The notes: generated by a model not told the origin, from the letters alone. A DNA stretch of 64,000 nt from Aricia agestis (GCF_905147365.1 NC_056428.1:12058001-12122000); one strand, 5' to 3'; positions 1 to 11,230 are shown, counted from the stretch's first letter. Translations and numbers: made by a program.

Positions 1-436
1 TGCAAAGTACAAAGTCTACACACACTCGTATACAAACAAGTAATTAGTTGCGTCGAAGGGCGCAATTTTCTTTTTTTTCTGGTGCATCGTGAAAGGAAAT
101 ATACTAACTCTTGGCACTGGTAATCTTTTTACCCATTCATCTTACCCCAGCTGACAAAATCAAGAAAACAAGTTGACAAGTTTTGCCGAATGGCAAGGCA
201 TGTTCATTCCCAGTTTAACTCCGAGTTTCTGATAGTGATCCCTATGTCGATGTTATAAAAACTTGACAAGGGTAAAATTACTCTAAACATTGTAATCATG
301 AGATTCATGACTCAAATCACAAGTAATGACATCGTTAACGTTTTATCAGCTTTTGGCATGCTAAAAGTCACGCTTCTTTGTCGCCTATCGGTCAGAAGTA
401 GGAACTGAGTGTTACATTATAATAAATTGTATTTTG
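1..436. other. Gene-free AT-rich DNA
   Basis: I see no coding region, inverted repeat or recognisable repeat family here. Confidence 0.5.
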
Positions 437-642
437 AGGTGCCGGTTGGCAGCGGGCGACATGAAGCAACCGCAGACGACACTACAGTGGTTTGTATGTA
501 TTTTTATGAAATACCATGCGCAGCTAGCGACACGAAGCTAGCGACACTTTCCATAGAAATACATAGAAACCAGTAGTGTCGTGACGACATCGTCTGCTGT
601 CGTTTCATGTAGCCGGCTTCCAACTTGTACCTTTAGGATCGT
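437..642. repeat. Inverted-repeat element (MITE-like)
   Basis: The two ends are imperfect inverted copies of each other: a left arm beginning AGGTGCCGGTTGG and containing GCAGACGACACTAC is matched by a right arm ending CCAACTTGTACCT. The centre holds two short direct copies of GCTAGCGACAC. The size and symmetry fit a non-autonomous DNA transposon. No clean target-site duplication is visible, so the superfamily is open. Confidence 0.5.
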
Positions 643-1401
643 GTTTTTTCATACATTGCCTGTCATTTTCGTAGATTGAGTACTATTAATTAACCAAGGA
701 TAATAATAATAAAACGATAGGTTAATAAATTATTATTAGTCAGTGCCAAACTAATACTTTTATGAGAGTAGGTCACTTTATTTCCGCCGCTCCATGTTCG
801 TAATTGTAGGGCCTCTATGGACGCCGCCGCCCCTAAACCGTGGCCTATAACGGCCTCTTTATAAATCCGGGGCTGTTATTAATAATTGCTTTTAGCTTGT
901 CTATTTGAACATGTAACTATATTTTATAATTTCTAAGTTTCAGTAATCCCCTCTAAAATTGGAAGCAAAAGCCTTCCAATTTTAGTCAGTCATGTTTAAA
1001 ATTGCAAGTAAAGCATATTATTTAAACTTCGTTTATTATTGTTTACAACAACTAGCTGTGCAAACCTGTTACAATAATTGTTTTAATTTACAAACGAAGG
1101 TAATTATTGCTATCTACAGATACTTACCTATTAGTTATTACAAACAGCAAACCTAACAAAACTCTACTTCGCTCTACAAATAACATCGAATGTTAATTTT
1201 AACAAATTGATAATAAAAATAATAAGTCAAAGTAACAATTTGAATTTAATTCTCAGAATCGAGACCAAGTTTAATTGCCTGTATGAAATGTTTACTTGCC
1301 TTTAAAAAGTTATAATGTTATTCCAAGAATGTAAAGTTAATAAAAACGTCACAAACTAGCGTCATTAGGTACAGTTACTTTGCCGTTATCGCCATATGAT
1401 T
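643..1401. other. Gene-free stretch with one small hairpin
   Basis: This is AT-rich DNA without coding signal. The one structured site is a perfect 13-bp stem at 953-965 / 973-985 (CTAAAATTGGAAG and its complement) with a 7-nt loop. Confidence 0.5.
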
Positions 1402-1640
1402 GCCAAACCAAAATATTCTGCAGTAAATATAATCATGTTTACCATAAGGTGGCCAAACCAAAATATTCTGCAGTAAATATAATCATGTTTACCATAAGGT
1501 GGCCAAACCAAAATATTCTGCAGTAAATATAATCATGTTTACCATAAGGTGGCCAAACCAAAATATTCTGCAGTAAATATAATCATGTTTACCATAAGGT
1601 GGCCAAACCAAAATATTCTGCAGTAGATATAATCATGTTT
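1402..1640. repeat. Tandem array, 50-bp unit, 4.8 copies
   Basis: Units begin GCCAAACCAAAATATTCTGC at 1402, 1452, 1502, 1552 and 1602, an exact 50-bp period. Four units are complete and the last stops after 39 bases at 1640. I see one substitution, a G for A in the last unit (CAGTAGATAT for CAGTAAATAT). Near identity points to recent expansion. There are no unique spacers, so it is not a CRISPR array. Confidence 0.95.
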
Positions 1641-1748
1641 TGAATTATTGTCACGAGGAAAAGTGTACGGTTCCGCGCATAAAATAACAATAACAAGACA
1701 AGGAATATCCATACTAATGTACCTACTACCTAATACTTACTTACCTAA

Positions 1749-1914
1749 TACTAATATTATAAATGCGAAAGTCTGTCTGTACCCTTCACGCCCCAACCGC
1801 TTAACCGATTTAGCTGAGTATGGAGATACTTTTTATCCCGGAAAAATGTGCGGTTCCCGCCGTGATAAACGAAATTCGGCGCTACGGAGTTGCAGGCGTC
1901 AATCGATGATCTAG
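1749..1914 (+). mobile_element. Short Helitron-like element
   Basis: It starts with CTAATATTATAAATGCGAAAG followed by a short (GTCT) run and ends GCAGGCGTC...CTAG with T next (1911-1914, T at 1915). The same 3' end, GCGTCATCTAG, occurs in reverse at 11851 and 19767. A 3' CTAG followed by T is the Helitron convention. No coding capacity. Confidence 0.55.
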
Positions 1915-2104
1915 TAAATTTATAACACAAGTAGGTATAGGGTATAATACAAGTCTAGAAATTTCTCAATGATGGAAAGTATCACATGTGTTGGAGCGAC
2001 TTGGAGCTGTTTGCACTGTTGCGATATCGTTTGCGCTCCCCGACATACCATAACTGCGAACGTCGCATTCTAGATCTAGCTAAAATAACAGAGCCATTAT
2101 GACT

Positions 2105-2252
2105 GGTCGCTGCTAAGCATTTGTGTATTAACACACAAAAAAATGGTATTCAGTTATGAAAGTATTGTTCTAAATGATCTAAAGAACATGACTGCATTCA
2201 TAAATCAATAGGTATTTTTTGTGGGATGATACACAAATGCTCAACAGTGTCC
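2105..2252. mobile_element. TIR element GGTCGCTG, copy 1
   Basis: The left end GGTCGCTGCTAAGCATTTG is the imperfect inverse of the right end CAAATGCTCAACAGTGTCC. A second copy at 58484-58636 shares the same ends and the internal motif TCTAAAGAACAT. The length of about 150 bp is right for a MITE. Confidence 0.7.
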
Positions 2253-2315
2253 ATTATTTACTATCATTGTATTTATCTTGATTCATAAAAAAGTAAGTTC
2301 TAGTTAGGTACTTGA

Positions 2316-2655
2316 GATGTTTTTTTTATTAAATAAGGGGGCAAACGAGCAAACGGGGTCACCTGATGGTAAGCAACTACCGTCGCCCATGGACACTCGC
2401 AACATCAGAAGAACTGCAGGTGCGTTGCCGGCCTATTAAGAGGAAATACGCTCTTTTTTTAAGGTTTTCAGGTCGTATAGGTCCGGAAATACTGCTGGTG
2501 ACAGTTCGTTCCAGAGTTTTACGAAAAACGCACTGTGGAAGACTGCCACTCATCAAGGTGATGAGGATGGTATGTTTTTCGCTTGGGACGATGGCGAAAA
2601 GTTGCAGGTGGTATGATTCCGAACAAACCCTCAGAGCACTCCCCGTAATTATTCA
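2316..2655 (+). repeat. Interspersed repeat (GGGGGCAAACGAGCAAACGG family)
   Basis: The segment opens with a T-rich run, then AAATAAGGGGGCAAACGAGC, CACCTGATGG and GCAGGTGCGTTGCCGGCC, all of which recur at 50145-50260. The open frames within it follow the repeat and show no recognisable domain, so I do not call a gene. The class, SINE or LINE-derived, is not decided. Confidence 0.65.
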
Positions 2656-2907
2656 TTTCCAATGCAAGTAATATGGCACTGTTGGATGAAATTGATAGTA
2701 TTATCAGATTCACCTTCCTAGGAAGTCAGGACAGGATTTACAGTTACGGCTTTAATCTGGGGGCACGGAAGTGTCCCCGCCAAGTCGAGCAAAATATGAT
2801 TCTACAATCTACTCATCACAGTTTTCGAGTCTCGTGTCACGAGCGTTTCCGACAGCGTTGCTAGTGGTAACGTCATATTTTGCCGCACCAATCCAAAATC
2901 TGTAACC
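2656..2907. other. Gene-free stretch
   Basis: No feature recognised between the preceding repeat and the GC-rich element at 2908. Confidence 0.4.
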
Positions 2908-3116
2908 GTAAGGCGTTTTGCAGACGACGGGGCGGGGCGGGCCGGTCAGCCGCGGACGGCTGAAATGCCGCGCCGCCAGTGCGCGCCGGGCACTTTCAGC
3001 GCGGTCTTTTTGCCCGCCGTGGGCGTTGGTAATATAGGATTCCCTTTGTGCTACGTATATCGTTCGCGGCGAAATTGACCGGCCCGCCCCGCCCCGTCGT
3101 CTGCAAAGCGCCTTAC
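2908..3116. mobile_element. GC-rich MITE with 40-bp terminal inverted repeats
   Basis: The left arm starts GTAAGGCGTTTTGCAGACG and runs through GGGGCGGGGCGGGCCGGTCA. The right arm is its near-perfect inverse, TGACCGGCCCGCCCCGCCCC through CTTAC. The GC-rich arms stand out sharply against AT-rich surroundings. The interior contains GCACTTTCAGCGC, also found in the 73-bp MITE at 51491. No unambiguous target-site duplication. Confidence 0.8.
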
Positions 3117-4913
3117 AGGAAACTGGTAATAGAACGAAGTGATAAAATGTTTTCAGAATTTCATTATTTCATATTGTGTAACATTTTGGACGAGTGTTTA
3201 ATCTGCATTAATTTCAGTGCGACGCGACGTCCATAACTTCTGCATATATAGTAAGTACAGGCACTCGATATAACATTTGATACCGTAGTACGACATAAAT
3301 TACCCACATTGGGGACACCGGCCACCGCGACCGACGGAAACCAACGCGACGTGAGTCGTGACACACCTAGGAAAATGTCTCCGTGCGAAAATTGGAAACT
3401 TGACTTTCCCTAAAACTGATAATTGTATCAAGGTCCACCACAACTTAAGTAGTAGCCTTATTAGCATCGTACTCCGTTTCAGATAAATTTGAACTAAATG
3501 TTCAAAGCACTCAGTATAGCCGGGTATATACCCGCCCATTTAAAATTTAAATAGTCAAATATTAACCGCATAATTAAGGGGCTATTCCGAAAGACAGACT
3601 CAGAAGCTATCTGCATTACTTTCTCAATAAGTCATATCATCAACACCCACTGCTACGCGCTTAGATTTCAGAATAAAATATATTATAATATATTGTTGAT
3701 TTGATTACAGAATATAATGTATAAATAAAAAACAATGGCACATGAATTCGTTGTATACTTACATTTAGATCAAAATTAATTAAAAGGGTAATTAAAGATC
3801 TACCAGAATCTAATGGCAATTTTTGACATCAGATTTTCAAAAAATATCCTTGATCATTGGATAAATTTTTATATTTGCACGTTTCCACACACATAATCAG
3901 GCGCTATAAGAAACAACTAGAGATCGCCCAATGGTCGAAATTCGACCTTAGTTTCAACGACATTAGGACTACTACCTATATTTTGTAAAAAATATATACT
4001 TTATCATTTTTTTTCAACTCTTGTCTCTGGGACTTAGCTGATCTCAGACTGGCCGTGTAAGAATTGTCTAATAGTATCTTAAATTCAATAAAAAAAACTC
4101 TAATCCTTTTTCAATTTGTCAACTTGTTGTCAACAGACTTGAACCATAAATAAAAGAGTATAAGTAATTCGTATGTATAGGCTTGTCACTCAAAAATCTG
4201 TCATTTCTCATGTGTGTGTGTTGTAGTGTGTGTAATGTTTTATTTGTTAAAAAAATGTGTGATAAAAGCATAATTTCAAAATAATATTAGTTCGATGCAC
4301 TCCTTCACCATATAAACTATAACTGTGCAAAATTTCATGCACCTACGTTTCCCCATTTTTCGTAAAAAGGGTTACAAAGTTTTTCGTTCGCGTAATAATA
4401 TTATGATAAGGATCAAAATGTTTTATTCCAATTACCCCGGTATTGCTAATAGAGTCAATTTATTTTTCCACTTTTTTGCCATCAGATACTTTACCATCAG
4501 ATATTAAATTAATGTTGAATTCTCAAGAAATGTTAACAATCGTCTTTAATTGCTGTGATTGCGGACTTCATTTTAATCATAGACTAAAAATTCAAAATAC
4601 TTTATTAATTGAATCACTAACGTTTGTTTCATAACATTTATTGTCTGTTACCTCTTCAAGCATAAACCAGTTACATAGGTACTGATTTTGAGGAAACTTT
4701 ATATGGGATACTTTGAGCTCTGGGAAAGGAGATGAAATAGAATGCTGAATATTGTACAGTTTTCGTACGACAAAAAGACTTTTGTGGCAATATCTAGTAA
4801 GCTTTTAAAGTAGACAGCAACAAAATTTACACTTCTCACTCGCATACATAATATAATATGAACAAACAACGCCACCTCCAGCAAAAAGTAACGAAAATTC
4901 TTAACTTGGTCTA
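3117..4913. other. Gene-free AT-rich stretch
   Basis: I see no domain-bearing frame. A short GT-rich microsatellite lies around 4208-4233. The remainder up to the mariner element is unstructured. Confidence 0.45.
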
Positions 4914-5087
4914 CGAGGGCTGCTATTTATGTATCCGGAACTGGCCACTTACAAGAACAATATTTAAAAAGTAATTACAACATTTGAAAATAGAACTCTT
5001 TGGTTGAAGAATACATTTTGTTTCATGTGACTGTCAATTATTTTTCCATTGTGGCGTCATTTTGAAAATTGCGTGTCTTCATTTGCC

Positions 5088-6338
5088 ATGGATTTAACGC
5101 GTGAACATTTTCGTGCAATGATTTACTACGATTTTCGGCGCGGGCTAAATCAACAACAGTGCTTTATTCAACTCACCGCAACTTTTGGAGATGAAGCACC
5201 ATCAAAAACCACTGTTTATCACTGGTACAGTGAGTTTAATCGTGGGCGGTCTATGCTCACGGATGAAAATAAAGAAGATCGCCCAAAAACAGCTGTTGTC
5301 CCACAAAATATAGATGCTGTGCGGGAACTAATAATGCGTGATCGTCATGTTACATATCGCGAGATAGAGGCGTCCTTAGGCATAAGTATGACGAGCATAC
5401 ATAATGGCGGCTCTCGACATAGGCGAACGCGTTGGCCAACGCGTCTGCAGACGCGTTGGCCCAATGTGTAGAACGGGCGTTCGCGCGTTGGCCGTAGGTA
5501 TTTAGACGTTGGCCAACGCGCGAACGCCCGTTCTACACATTGGGCCAACGCGTCTGCAGACGCGTTGGCCAACGCGTTCGCATATGTCGAGAGCCGCCAT
5601 AAGATATTACACGAACATTTTGCTGTAAAAAAAATATGTTCGCGTTGGATTCCGCACAACTTGACAATCGATCAAAAACGGGCTCGTGTCGATTAGTGCA
5701 AAAAAATGATAAAAAAATACAACCGTGGTACGTCAAAAGCCGTTTATAATATCTACACAGGTGATGAATCTTGGATCTATGCATATGACCGCGAAACTAA
5801 ACAACAGTCAACGGTGTGGGTGTTCCAAGATGAGCCGAAACCAACAAAAGTTACTCGTGCAAAAAGTACTTTGAAGCAAATGGTCGCCTGTTTTTTTGGA
5901 ATTAATGGACATGTGGCTACAGTGCCATTAGAGAATCGTAAAACGGTTAATTCTGAATGGTATACGACCATTTGTTTACCAGAAGTCTTTGAAGAAATAA
6001 GAAAGGACAACCGACAACGCAGAATCATATTACATCACGACAATGCTAGCTGTCACACCTCAGCTGAAACAACTCAGTTTTTGGAGGGTCAAAAGATCGA
6101 ATTGACTGGTCATCCGCCGTACAGCCCTGATTTGGCACCTAACGATTTCTTTTTATTTCCATACGCGAAGAACAAATTACGTGGTCAACGTTTTTCGAGC
6201 CGCGAAGAGGCTGTTGATGCGTTCAAAATGCACGTTTTGGAGATACCTCAATCAGAATGGAAAAAGTGCTATGAAAATTGGTTCCAGCGTATGCAAAAGT
6301 GTGTCGATCAGCGCGGCGAATATTTTGAAAAGCAATAA
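5088..6338 (+). pseudogene. mariner transposase (DD34D), interrupted
   Basis: The frame starts at the MDLTREHF methionine (5088) and ends YFEKQ-stop at 6338. The N-terminal helix-turn-helix region precedes a catalytic core with TGDESW, HHDNAS and SPDLAPND. I count 34 residues between the second and third acidic residues, the mariner DD34D signature. Two lesions disable it. A 195-bp MITE plus a 3-bp duplication sits after GISMTSIH and introduces a stop at 5469. A TAG also replaces the expected tryptophan codon at about 5694, in the VDW motif. The catalytic aspartates survive. Confidence 0.95.
5405..5599. mobile_element. 195-bp palindromic MITE inside the mariner transposase
   Basis: The element begins TGGCGGCTCTCGACATA and ends with the complement. 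Almost its whole length is one inverted repeat rich in ACGCGTTGGCC and GCGTCTGCAGACGC. It is flanked by a 3-bp TAA duplication (5402-5404 and 5600-5602), as in PIF/Harbinger insertions. Removing the element and one TAA makes the flanking mariner codons contiguous and in frame, which fixes its boundaries. Confidence 0.9.
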
Positions 6339-6599
6339 AACCATATTAAATGATATATGTTTGTTTCTTTTTTTAATTCCGGATACATAAATAGCAGCCC
6401 TCGTAACGGTAGAAAAATTATGATTTCGATTACAAAACAAGAACGTCTTGACTCTTGCCCCGGTGCGACCTTCTGAATAATAAATGTGTGGCGTGTACAC
6501 TGTTCATTATTTTTGCGGACCACCTGTGCCACAATATTATAACCATAATAACCAAATTTTATTGTGCCCAAGTGTGTGCGCAGTACACAAGGGTACTCT

Positions 6600-6849
6600 C
6601 TATTCCTTTACTCTCATAACCCAGTGGGACGGAAGACCGACACGACTGCCGAGAGGTCAGGCGCAGGACCGACTTTTTACATGCCCATCCGACGCATGGA
6701 TCATCTTACTTGTCAGAGTTGTCAGACAATCAGGTGATCAGCCTGCATTGTCCTACCCAAATATGGAAATAACATGTTTCCATCGCGGGAATCGAACCCA
6801 CGACCTCCGAGTCAAGAGCCGCGCACTAAAACACTGGGCCACGGAGGCG
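6600..6849 (-). mobile_element. tRNA-derived SINE
   Basis: On the - strand the head reads CGCCTCCGTGGCCCAGTG, an A-box-like stretch, followed by a perfect B box GGTTCGATTCCCGC near 6783-6797. The spacing between them is tRNA-like, but no full cloverleaf forms. The remaining roughly 170 bases are the non-tRNA body. Transcription would be by RNA polymerase III from the internal promoter. No long A tail is visible. Confidence 0.75.
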
Positions 6850-7297
6850 ATAATAACCATACTTAAAATCAAACTAGCTCACAGTGTCACAACTCACGTG
6901 ATGCTACATTTACTACTTCCAGATATCTAAAAGTACGTCCATGTGTGCGTGTACTCTTGCGGTATAAAGATGGTCTACTGTATTACTTATATTATGGTTG
7001 GACCCTAATTGGGTTTTATAGCAGAGCGGGGCACTTATCTAAAGACGCGCAGGACAGTAAAATGTCCTTATAATGTGACCTTGACTTGGCTAAGTAGGTA
7101 CTTGGGAGACTGCTGTAGTTATGTCTATTGTGGCTCAGAGCTCAAAGTTATTATAACCTTAAAAATAGGTTTTTCTCCTACCTTCATAACTTAAAAATAT
7201 GCGGTTTCACAGGGATTAGAACTAACTAGTATTTCATCTCCTAAAGCCTATGGGGTTACTAAATTTCATGAATAATATAGGCTATAATAATATAGGC
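6850..7297. other. Gene-free stretch
   Basis: No gene or repeat family recognised. Confidence 0.4.
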
Positions 7298-7341
7298 TCT
7301 CGGCAGCGCCTATATAATGATAATATATGCGCTGCCGAGAG
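7298..7341. repeat. Short inverted repeat CTCTCGGCAGCGC
   Basis: A perfect 13-bp stem (7298-7310 with 7329-7341) encloses an 18-nt AT-rich loop. It lies just left of the TTA-flanked MITE and may be a remnant of another small TIR element. Confidence 0.6.
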
Positions 7342-7384
7342 ATCTATTACAAGATTGTCTACTTTAATGGCGTTAGCTGCGTTA

Positions 7385-7524
7385 GGGCGCTTGTGCACTA
7401 CACGGAAATTTACCGTCCGGCGTTCATAACTTTCACGTTTCCCATAATATAAATTTAAATAAGGTAGAAATCGAGCTGCCGCGCCGCGCCGGATGGTAAA
7501 TGTCCATGTAGTGCACAAACGCCC
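7385..7524. mobile_element. MITE with TTA target duplication
   Basis: Ends GGGCGCTTGTGCACTACA and the near-complement TGTAGTGCACAAACGCCC are flanked by TTA at 7382-7384 and 7525-7527. A 3-bp TWA duplication with GGGC-type termini fits PIF/Harbinger. A further GC-rich segment up to about 7656, ending in AACGCCCTAA, may be a second, adjoining element. Confidence 0.75.
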
Positions 7525-7659
7525 TTAAGCGTGCGCCCGGCGCGGCCACCCGCGACCGCGAGGCGTGCTTGTTTGATGTCACCCATAGCTTAGAGTTGAG
7601 CGGGTCAGCCGGGCAGGGCAACCGCGCCGGGCATACGCTCAACGCAGCGAACGCCCTAA

Positions 7660-8580
7660 AAAGATTTAGGTACTAAGTACGTTTTTGTTTTCTAAGATTC
7701 TAAATATTTGTATGTCCGGCGCTCAACGATGAAAAATACCTTATCATTATCTCACCCAAAAAAGGGTTCCAATATTTTTTTGGTAAAAGATTAATTAATG
7801 AATTTTTTGTTTTCTCTAATTAAAGGGTTTTTGAAGGATGAACTTGGCTTACCCTAATTCATTCTTACAAAAAATAACGGCCGTAATAAATAAATTGTGT
7901 AGAATATTGTGAGAAGGGGGTTTCTTCCTCCTCCTTTGGACCAGAGGCTTCTAAGATCTGAAAATTCGCAACGTCCCTTTTGGGCGTGATACTATATTCT
8001 TTCTGGTTTTTGCGTTTTCTTAACAGGAATTTTTCAGAACTTTTAGATTGGTTAATGTTTTGAAAGTGCTCAAAAGATAACTCCTGTCCAAAAACCTCAA
8101 AAAGTGGGTATTTGTAACATTTGATCTATATATGCGTTAAATGGTATCACTAAATGGATTTCCACTTATGCCAATTCCCACCAATTCCCAAGCCAAGCAC
8201 AATTTAACGCGTCCACACTCGGGTGTTAGTTGTCACTGTCAAAAATTCAATTTCCCCATTTCCTCGCATCCAGGAAAATTGTTTTCCGAGCGTTTTATGG
8301 CCACTTCACATTTTCAGTGAGATTAATGTGTCATATTATATCGTACATTTGCATTTTAATCCTTTTTTATTTGATCTTGGCCTCCTTTTGCTGCCTCTTT
8401 TTAACAGGAAGAATTTTTAAACACTATCCAATCTTTTAACAGTGGATATACACAAGAAAAAAGCAACTTGCTAAGTTAAAATAGGTAACTTAAACTGAGG
8501 CACTAAGGCACTCGCTGGTAAAAGTTTGGATGGATAGATGAGGTGTTTAAAAATTCTTCCTATATTATTGAATAGTACCT
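7660..8580. other. Gene-free stretch
   Basis: AT-rich with short overlapping frames but no domain or repeat family that I recognise. Confidence 0.4.
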
Positions 8581-8585
8581 GGATG

Positions 8586-8862
8586 ACCGAGCTTTGCTCG
8601 GTATAGCAAACACTCATTGACTTCGTGTTACTTAACAACGCCATCTGCTGGAATGCTTTAGCAGTTGCTCACAAAATAGTATTATTATTCGCCAATAGAT
8701 GTCAGAAAGAGTCATATTTTTCAGTTTATCGATTATCGATAAAACACGAATAAAAAGACATTTTCTGCGGGCGGTAAATCTAGCTAGGAATCATTTAAAA
8801 TGATTCCTAGCTAGATTTACCGCCCCCAAAACCACCTATATATATATACTAAAGATATAAGA
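8586..8862 (-). mobile_element. Helitron-like element (ACCGAGC hairpin family)
   Basis: On the - strand it begins at TCTTATATCTTTAG (8862) and ends with the hairpin ACCGAGC-AAA-GCTCGGT (8586-8602). The same start and hairpin bound copies at 19057-19190, 23166-25084 and 52563-53520. The terminal CTAG has decayed in this copy. An internal 57-bp palindrome at 8769-8825 (GGGCGGTAAATC and complement) looks like an inverted duplication of the element's own CTAGCTAG region. Confidence 0.7.
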
Positions 8863-9548
8863 TAAGATAGAGGAACTTAAAAAATTAGCTTAGGGCGTGA
8901 ATCACGCCGGTGGAAATATCTCAAGCTGAGGCATAGTTCTCTCACGGTAAAACTGTTTTTAACCAAGACTTGCTTTGAAATTGTGTATTCTTGGTTACAT
9001 ATTATTAAGCCGTTAATGTCCAAGACTGGGATAATTGTTTCTACTTAGACTCTTACATCCTTTAATAAAATATGCTTTATACTGTAATCTGTATTCTTAG
9101 AACAGAGTATCACTCTTTAATACTGTAATGCCTGGGACTGGTTATTTTAAATCATGGTATAATTGCCCAAGCATACGACGGCATTTTTACAAATATATAG
9201 CCGGTTTATTCCAGAGAAATGAACTGGTCAGAACATCTGAGAGCAACCAAGATAATATTATTTCATTTACCGAACGATTTCTAGAATGTTCAAAAATAGT
9301 TGTCGCCCTTTCCCAGCCTTGACGAGTTGCTCAAATCGATCTGACATTTGGCAATAAGAGCGGTGGAATCGACCATTTAAACCGGTTGGGTCTGTTCTTT
9401 TTATGTTACCTCTATGCAGTATTATGCTTTTATTTACGTAAGGAACTAGTTTTCTACAGATCGCATAATAACTCTCAGACGCCTTTATATGTAAGAAGCT
9501 CTCAAAAACAGCCTGTCCTTTCATTATACTTACAAAGATATTGCTTTT
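8863..9548. other. Unclassified stretch with a decayed frame
   Basis: The - strand between about 9540 and 9267 is open for roughly 90 residues, including a segment beginning GQAVFESFLHIKASES, with further readable codons beyond its stops. It does not look like the microsatellite-derived frames nearby. I do not recognise a family. It may be a pseudogene fragment. Confidence 0.25.
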
Positions 9549-9837
9549 TAGGGTTCCGTACCCAAAGGGTAAAAATGGAACCCTATTACTGAGACTTCGA
9601 TGTCTGTCCGTCTGTCTGTCTGTCTCCAGGCTGTATCTCAAAAACCGCTATAGCTAGACTTCCGATATTTTCACAGATTGTGTATATCTGTTGCCACTAT
9701 AACAACAAATAGTAAAAACAAAATAAAATTAACATTTAAGGGGGCCTCCCATACAAAAAACACAATTGTTTGTCTATTTTTGCTCTACAACGGTACGGAA
9801 CCCTACGTGCGCGAGTCCGACTCGCACTTGGCCGATT
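9549..9837 (+). repeat. Interspersed repeat (GGGTTCCGTACC / CACTTGGCCGA family)
   Basis: It runs from AGGGTTCCGTACCCAAAGGG through a (TCTG)n run, GGCTGTATCTCAAAAACCGC and CACAGATTGTGTATATCTG to GACTCGCACTTGGCCGATT. Other copies or parts lie at 48204-48515, 49308-49450 and 53525-53831. It is non-coding; frames reading QTDRQTDR are translations of the CAGA run. Confidence 0.75.
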
Positions 9838-9956
9838 ATTTAAATAGCGCTAGGAGGCTCTGAAAGGGCATGTTATCTTTGTTATTCTATAAGTCGGTAC
9901 CGTGACAGGCTGTGAGTAAATGAGGTGGTTCCGCATCTTAATATGTGAGTTTATTT

Positions 9957-10830
9957 TTAACCGACTTCCAAAAAGGAGGAGGTTATATGTTCGTCTGTTT
10001 ATAAACAGACGAACATATATATTTTTTTGTATGTTCAACCATAATTTCGCCGTTTGTGGACCGATTTTCAGGATTATTTTGTTGTTGTACAGGGTTGAAT
10101 CCGAGGTTGGTACCATGTTCACAAAAGTGGTGATCTGATGATGGGATCCGTGAGGAATCGAGGGGAATCCTCGAAATTTGTATGGAAACATATAGTGATT
10201 TCGATTTTTTAAGAAGCATTTGAGGTAAATGCTACGAAAAAGTAAGATTTCGCACCAGGTTATACCCTGGATCCGAAGGTACCGAACAGAACTTTTGAAT
10301 CCTTATAGATACAGGTTCGGGGATTTCGGCGTTGATTAAACAACTGAAAGCATAAGCCAACGCATCAATTTGATTGATCATCATCATCACAACCATAACT
10401 ATACCATGGGCCATCACATTATAACCCAACTATTGGTACTTTTCGTGATATTTTGCATCGAAGCAGATGTTTTTGATGATTACTTCGCTGTTTATGGACC
10501 GATTTTCAAAATTTTTGTGTTGTCGTATAGGATATAATCTTAATTATTTTGAATAACAATTACGAAAGCGGTGAGCTGATGATGGCATCTATGAGCAATC
10601 GAGGAAAATCCTTAAAATTTATGAAAACACTCATAGTGGTTAAAATGTTGTTTCTAGTAACTTAAGCATATGTTACAAATAAGAAAATATTTCATACGAA
10701 GGTGTATCTTGGTCCAAAGACACTGAACAGAACTCCTGAATCTTTAAGATAAAAGCTTAGGAATTGCAGCATCGCTTAGATAACTGCAAGCATTTACCAC
10801 AATTTCGCTTACAGTAATAGAATATGGATA
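9957..10830 (+). repeat. Interspersed repeat with two degenerate tandem units
   Basis: The first unit (about 9957-10440) opens ACCGACTTCCAAAAAGGAGG with a fold-back TATATGTTCGTCTG at 9987-10020. A second, diverged unit (about 10478-10830) repeats the order TGGACCGATTTTCA, GTGAGCTGATGATGG, CCGAACAGAACT-like motif and the tail. A fragment recurs near 43550-43740. Non-coding. Confidence 0.6.
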
Positions 10831-10894
10831 GTTAATATTCGTAGTAATTATCTACGCATAAAGCCTTGTCTTGTAGATAACTAAAAAGAGTAAA

Positions 10895-11230
10895 ATTATT
10901 ATTTGTTAACAAAAAATTGAACCCGACTTCCAAGGAAAAAACAATATTCCTAAAAATAATTCTTATTCTTCATTAGTGCCTTTTTCAAAATTCGACTAAA
11001 TCTCAATTCTCAACGAATTCTGTACTTACTAAATTTTCATTCTTTTGAAGTCGGTACTGGCTAAGTTATAATGTCAAGTATCTCAGTTGTGAGCTGTTAC
11101 CGACTTCAAAAACATGAAAGTTGAGTACAGAATTCGTTGAGATTTAGTCGAATTTTTGTCATTTTAGGAATATTGTTTTTACCTTGGCCTTGGAAGTCGG
11201 TTTCAATTTTTTGTTAAAAAATAATAATTA
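10895..11230. mobile_element. Fold-back element, about 335 bp
   Basis: Arms of more than 100 bp are inverted copies: AACAAAAAATTGAACCCGAC at the left matches TTGGAAGTCGGTTTCAATTT at the right, and GACTAAATCTCA with ACGAATTCTGTACT recurs inverted. The centre carries GAAGTCGGTAC. A sibling lies at 42719-43075. Confidence 0.8.

Larger units (their letters stand above)
4914..6403 (+). mobile_element. mariner-family transposon, inactive
   Basis: Inverted terminal repeats of about 27 bp, CGAGGGCTGCTATTTATG at the left and its complement at the right, are flanked by TA on both sides (4912-4913 and 6404-6405), the mariner target duplication. The 1490-bp span falls to about 1.29 kb, the usual mariner size, once the inner MITE at 5405-5599 is discounted. 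It carries one transposase frame on the + strand, disrupted twice. Confidence 0.95.

Noticed and set aside
1402..1640. Possible CRISPR-like array
   Set aside because: The 50-bp units abut each other with no unique spacers, and the context is an animal genome.
5345..5784. - strand ORFs over the mariner insertion
   Set aside because: They arise from the self-complementary MITE, which is why both end in the same residues.
6780..6849. Possible tRNA gene on the - strand
   Set aside because: The A and B boxes are present, but no complete cloverleaf or discriminator end forms and the sequence continues as a SINE body.
9267..9641. Protein starting MRYSLETDRQTDRHRS
   Set aside because: The first third is the translation of a (CAGA)n microsatellite in an interspersed repeat; only the later part may be of interest.
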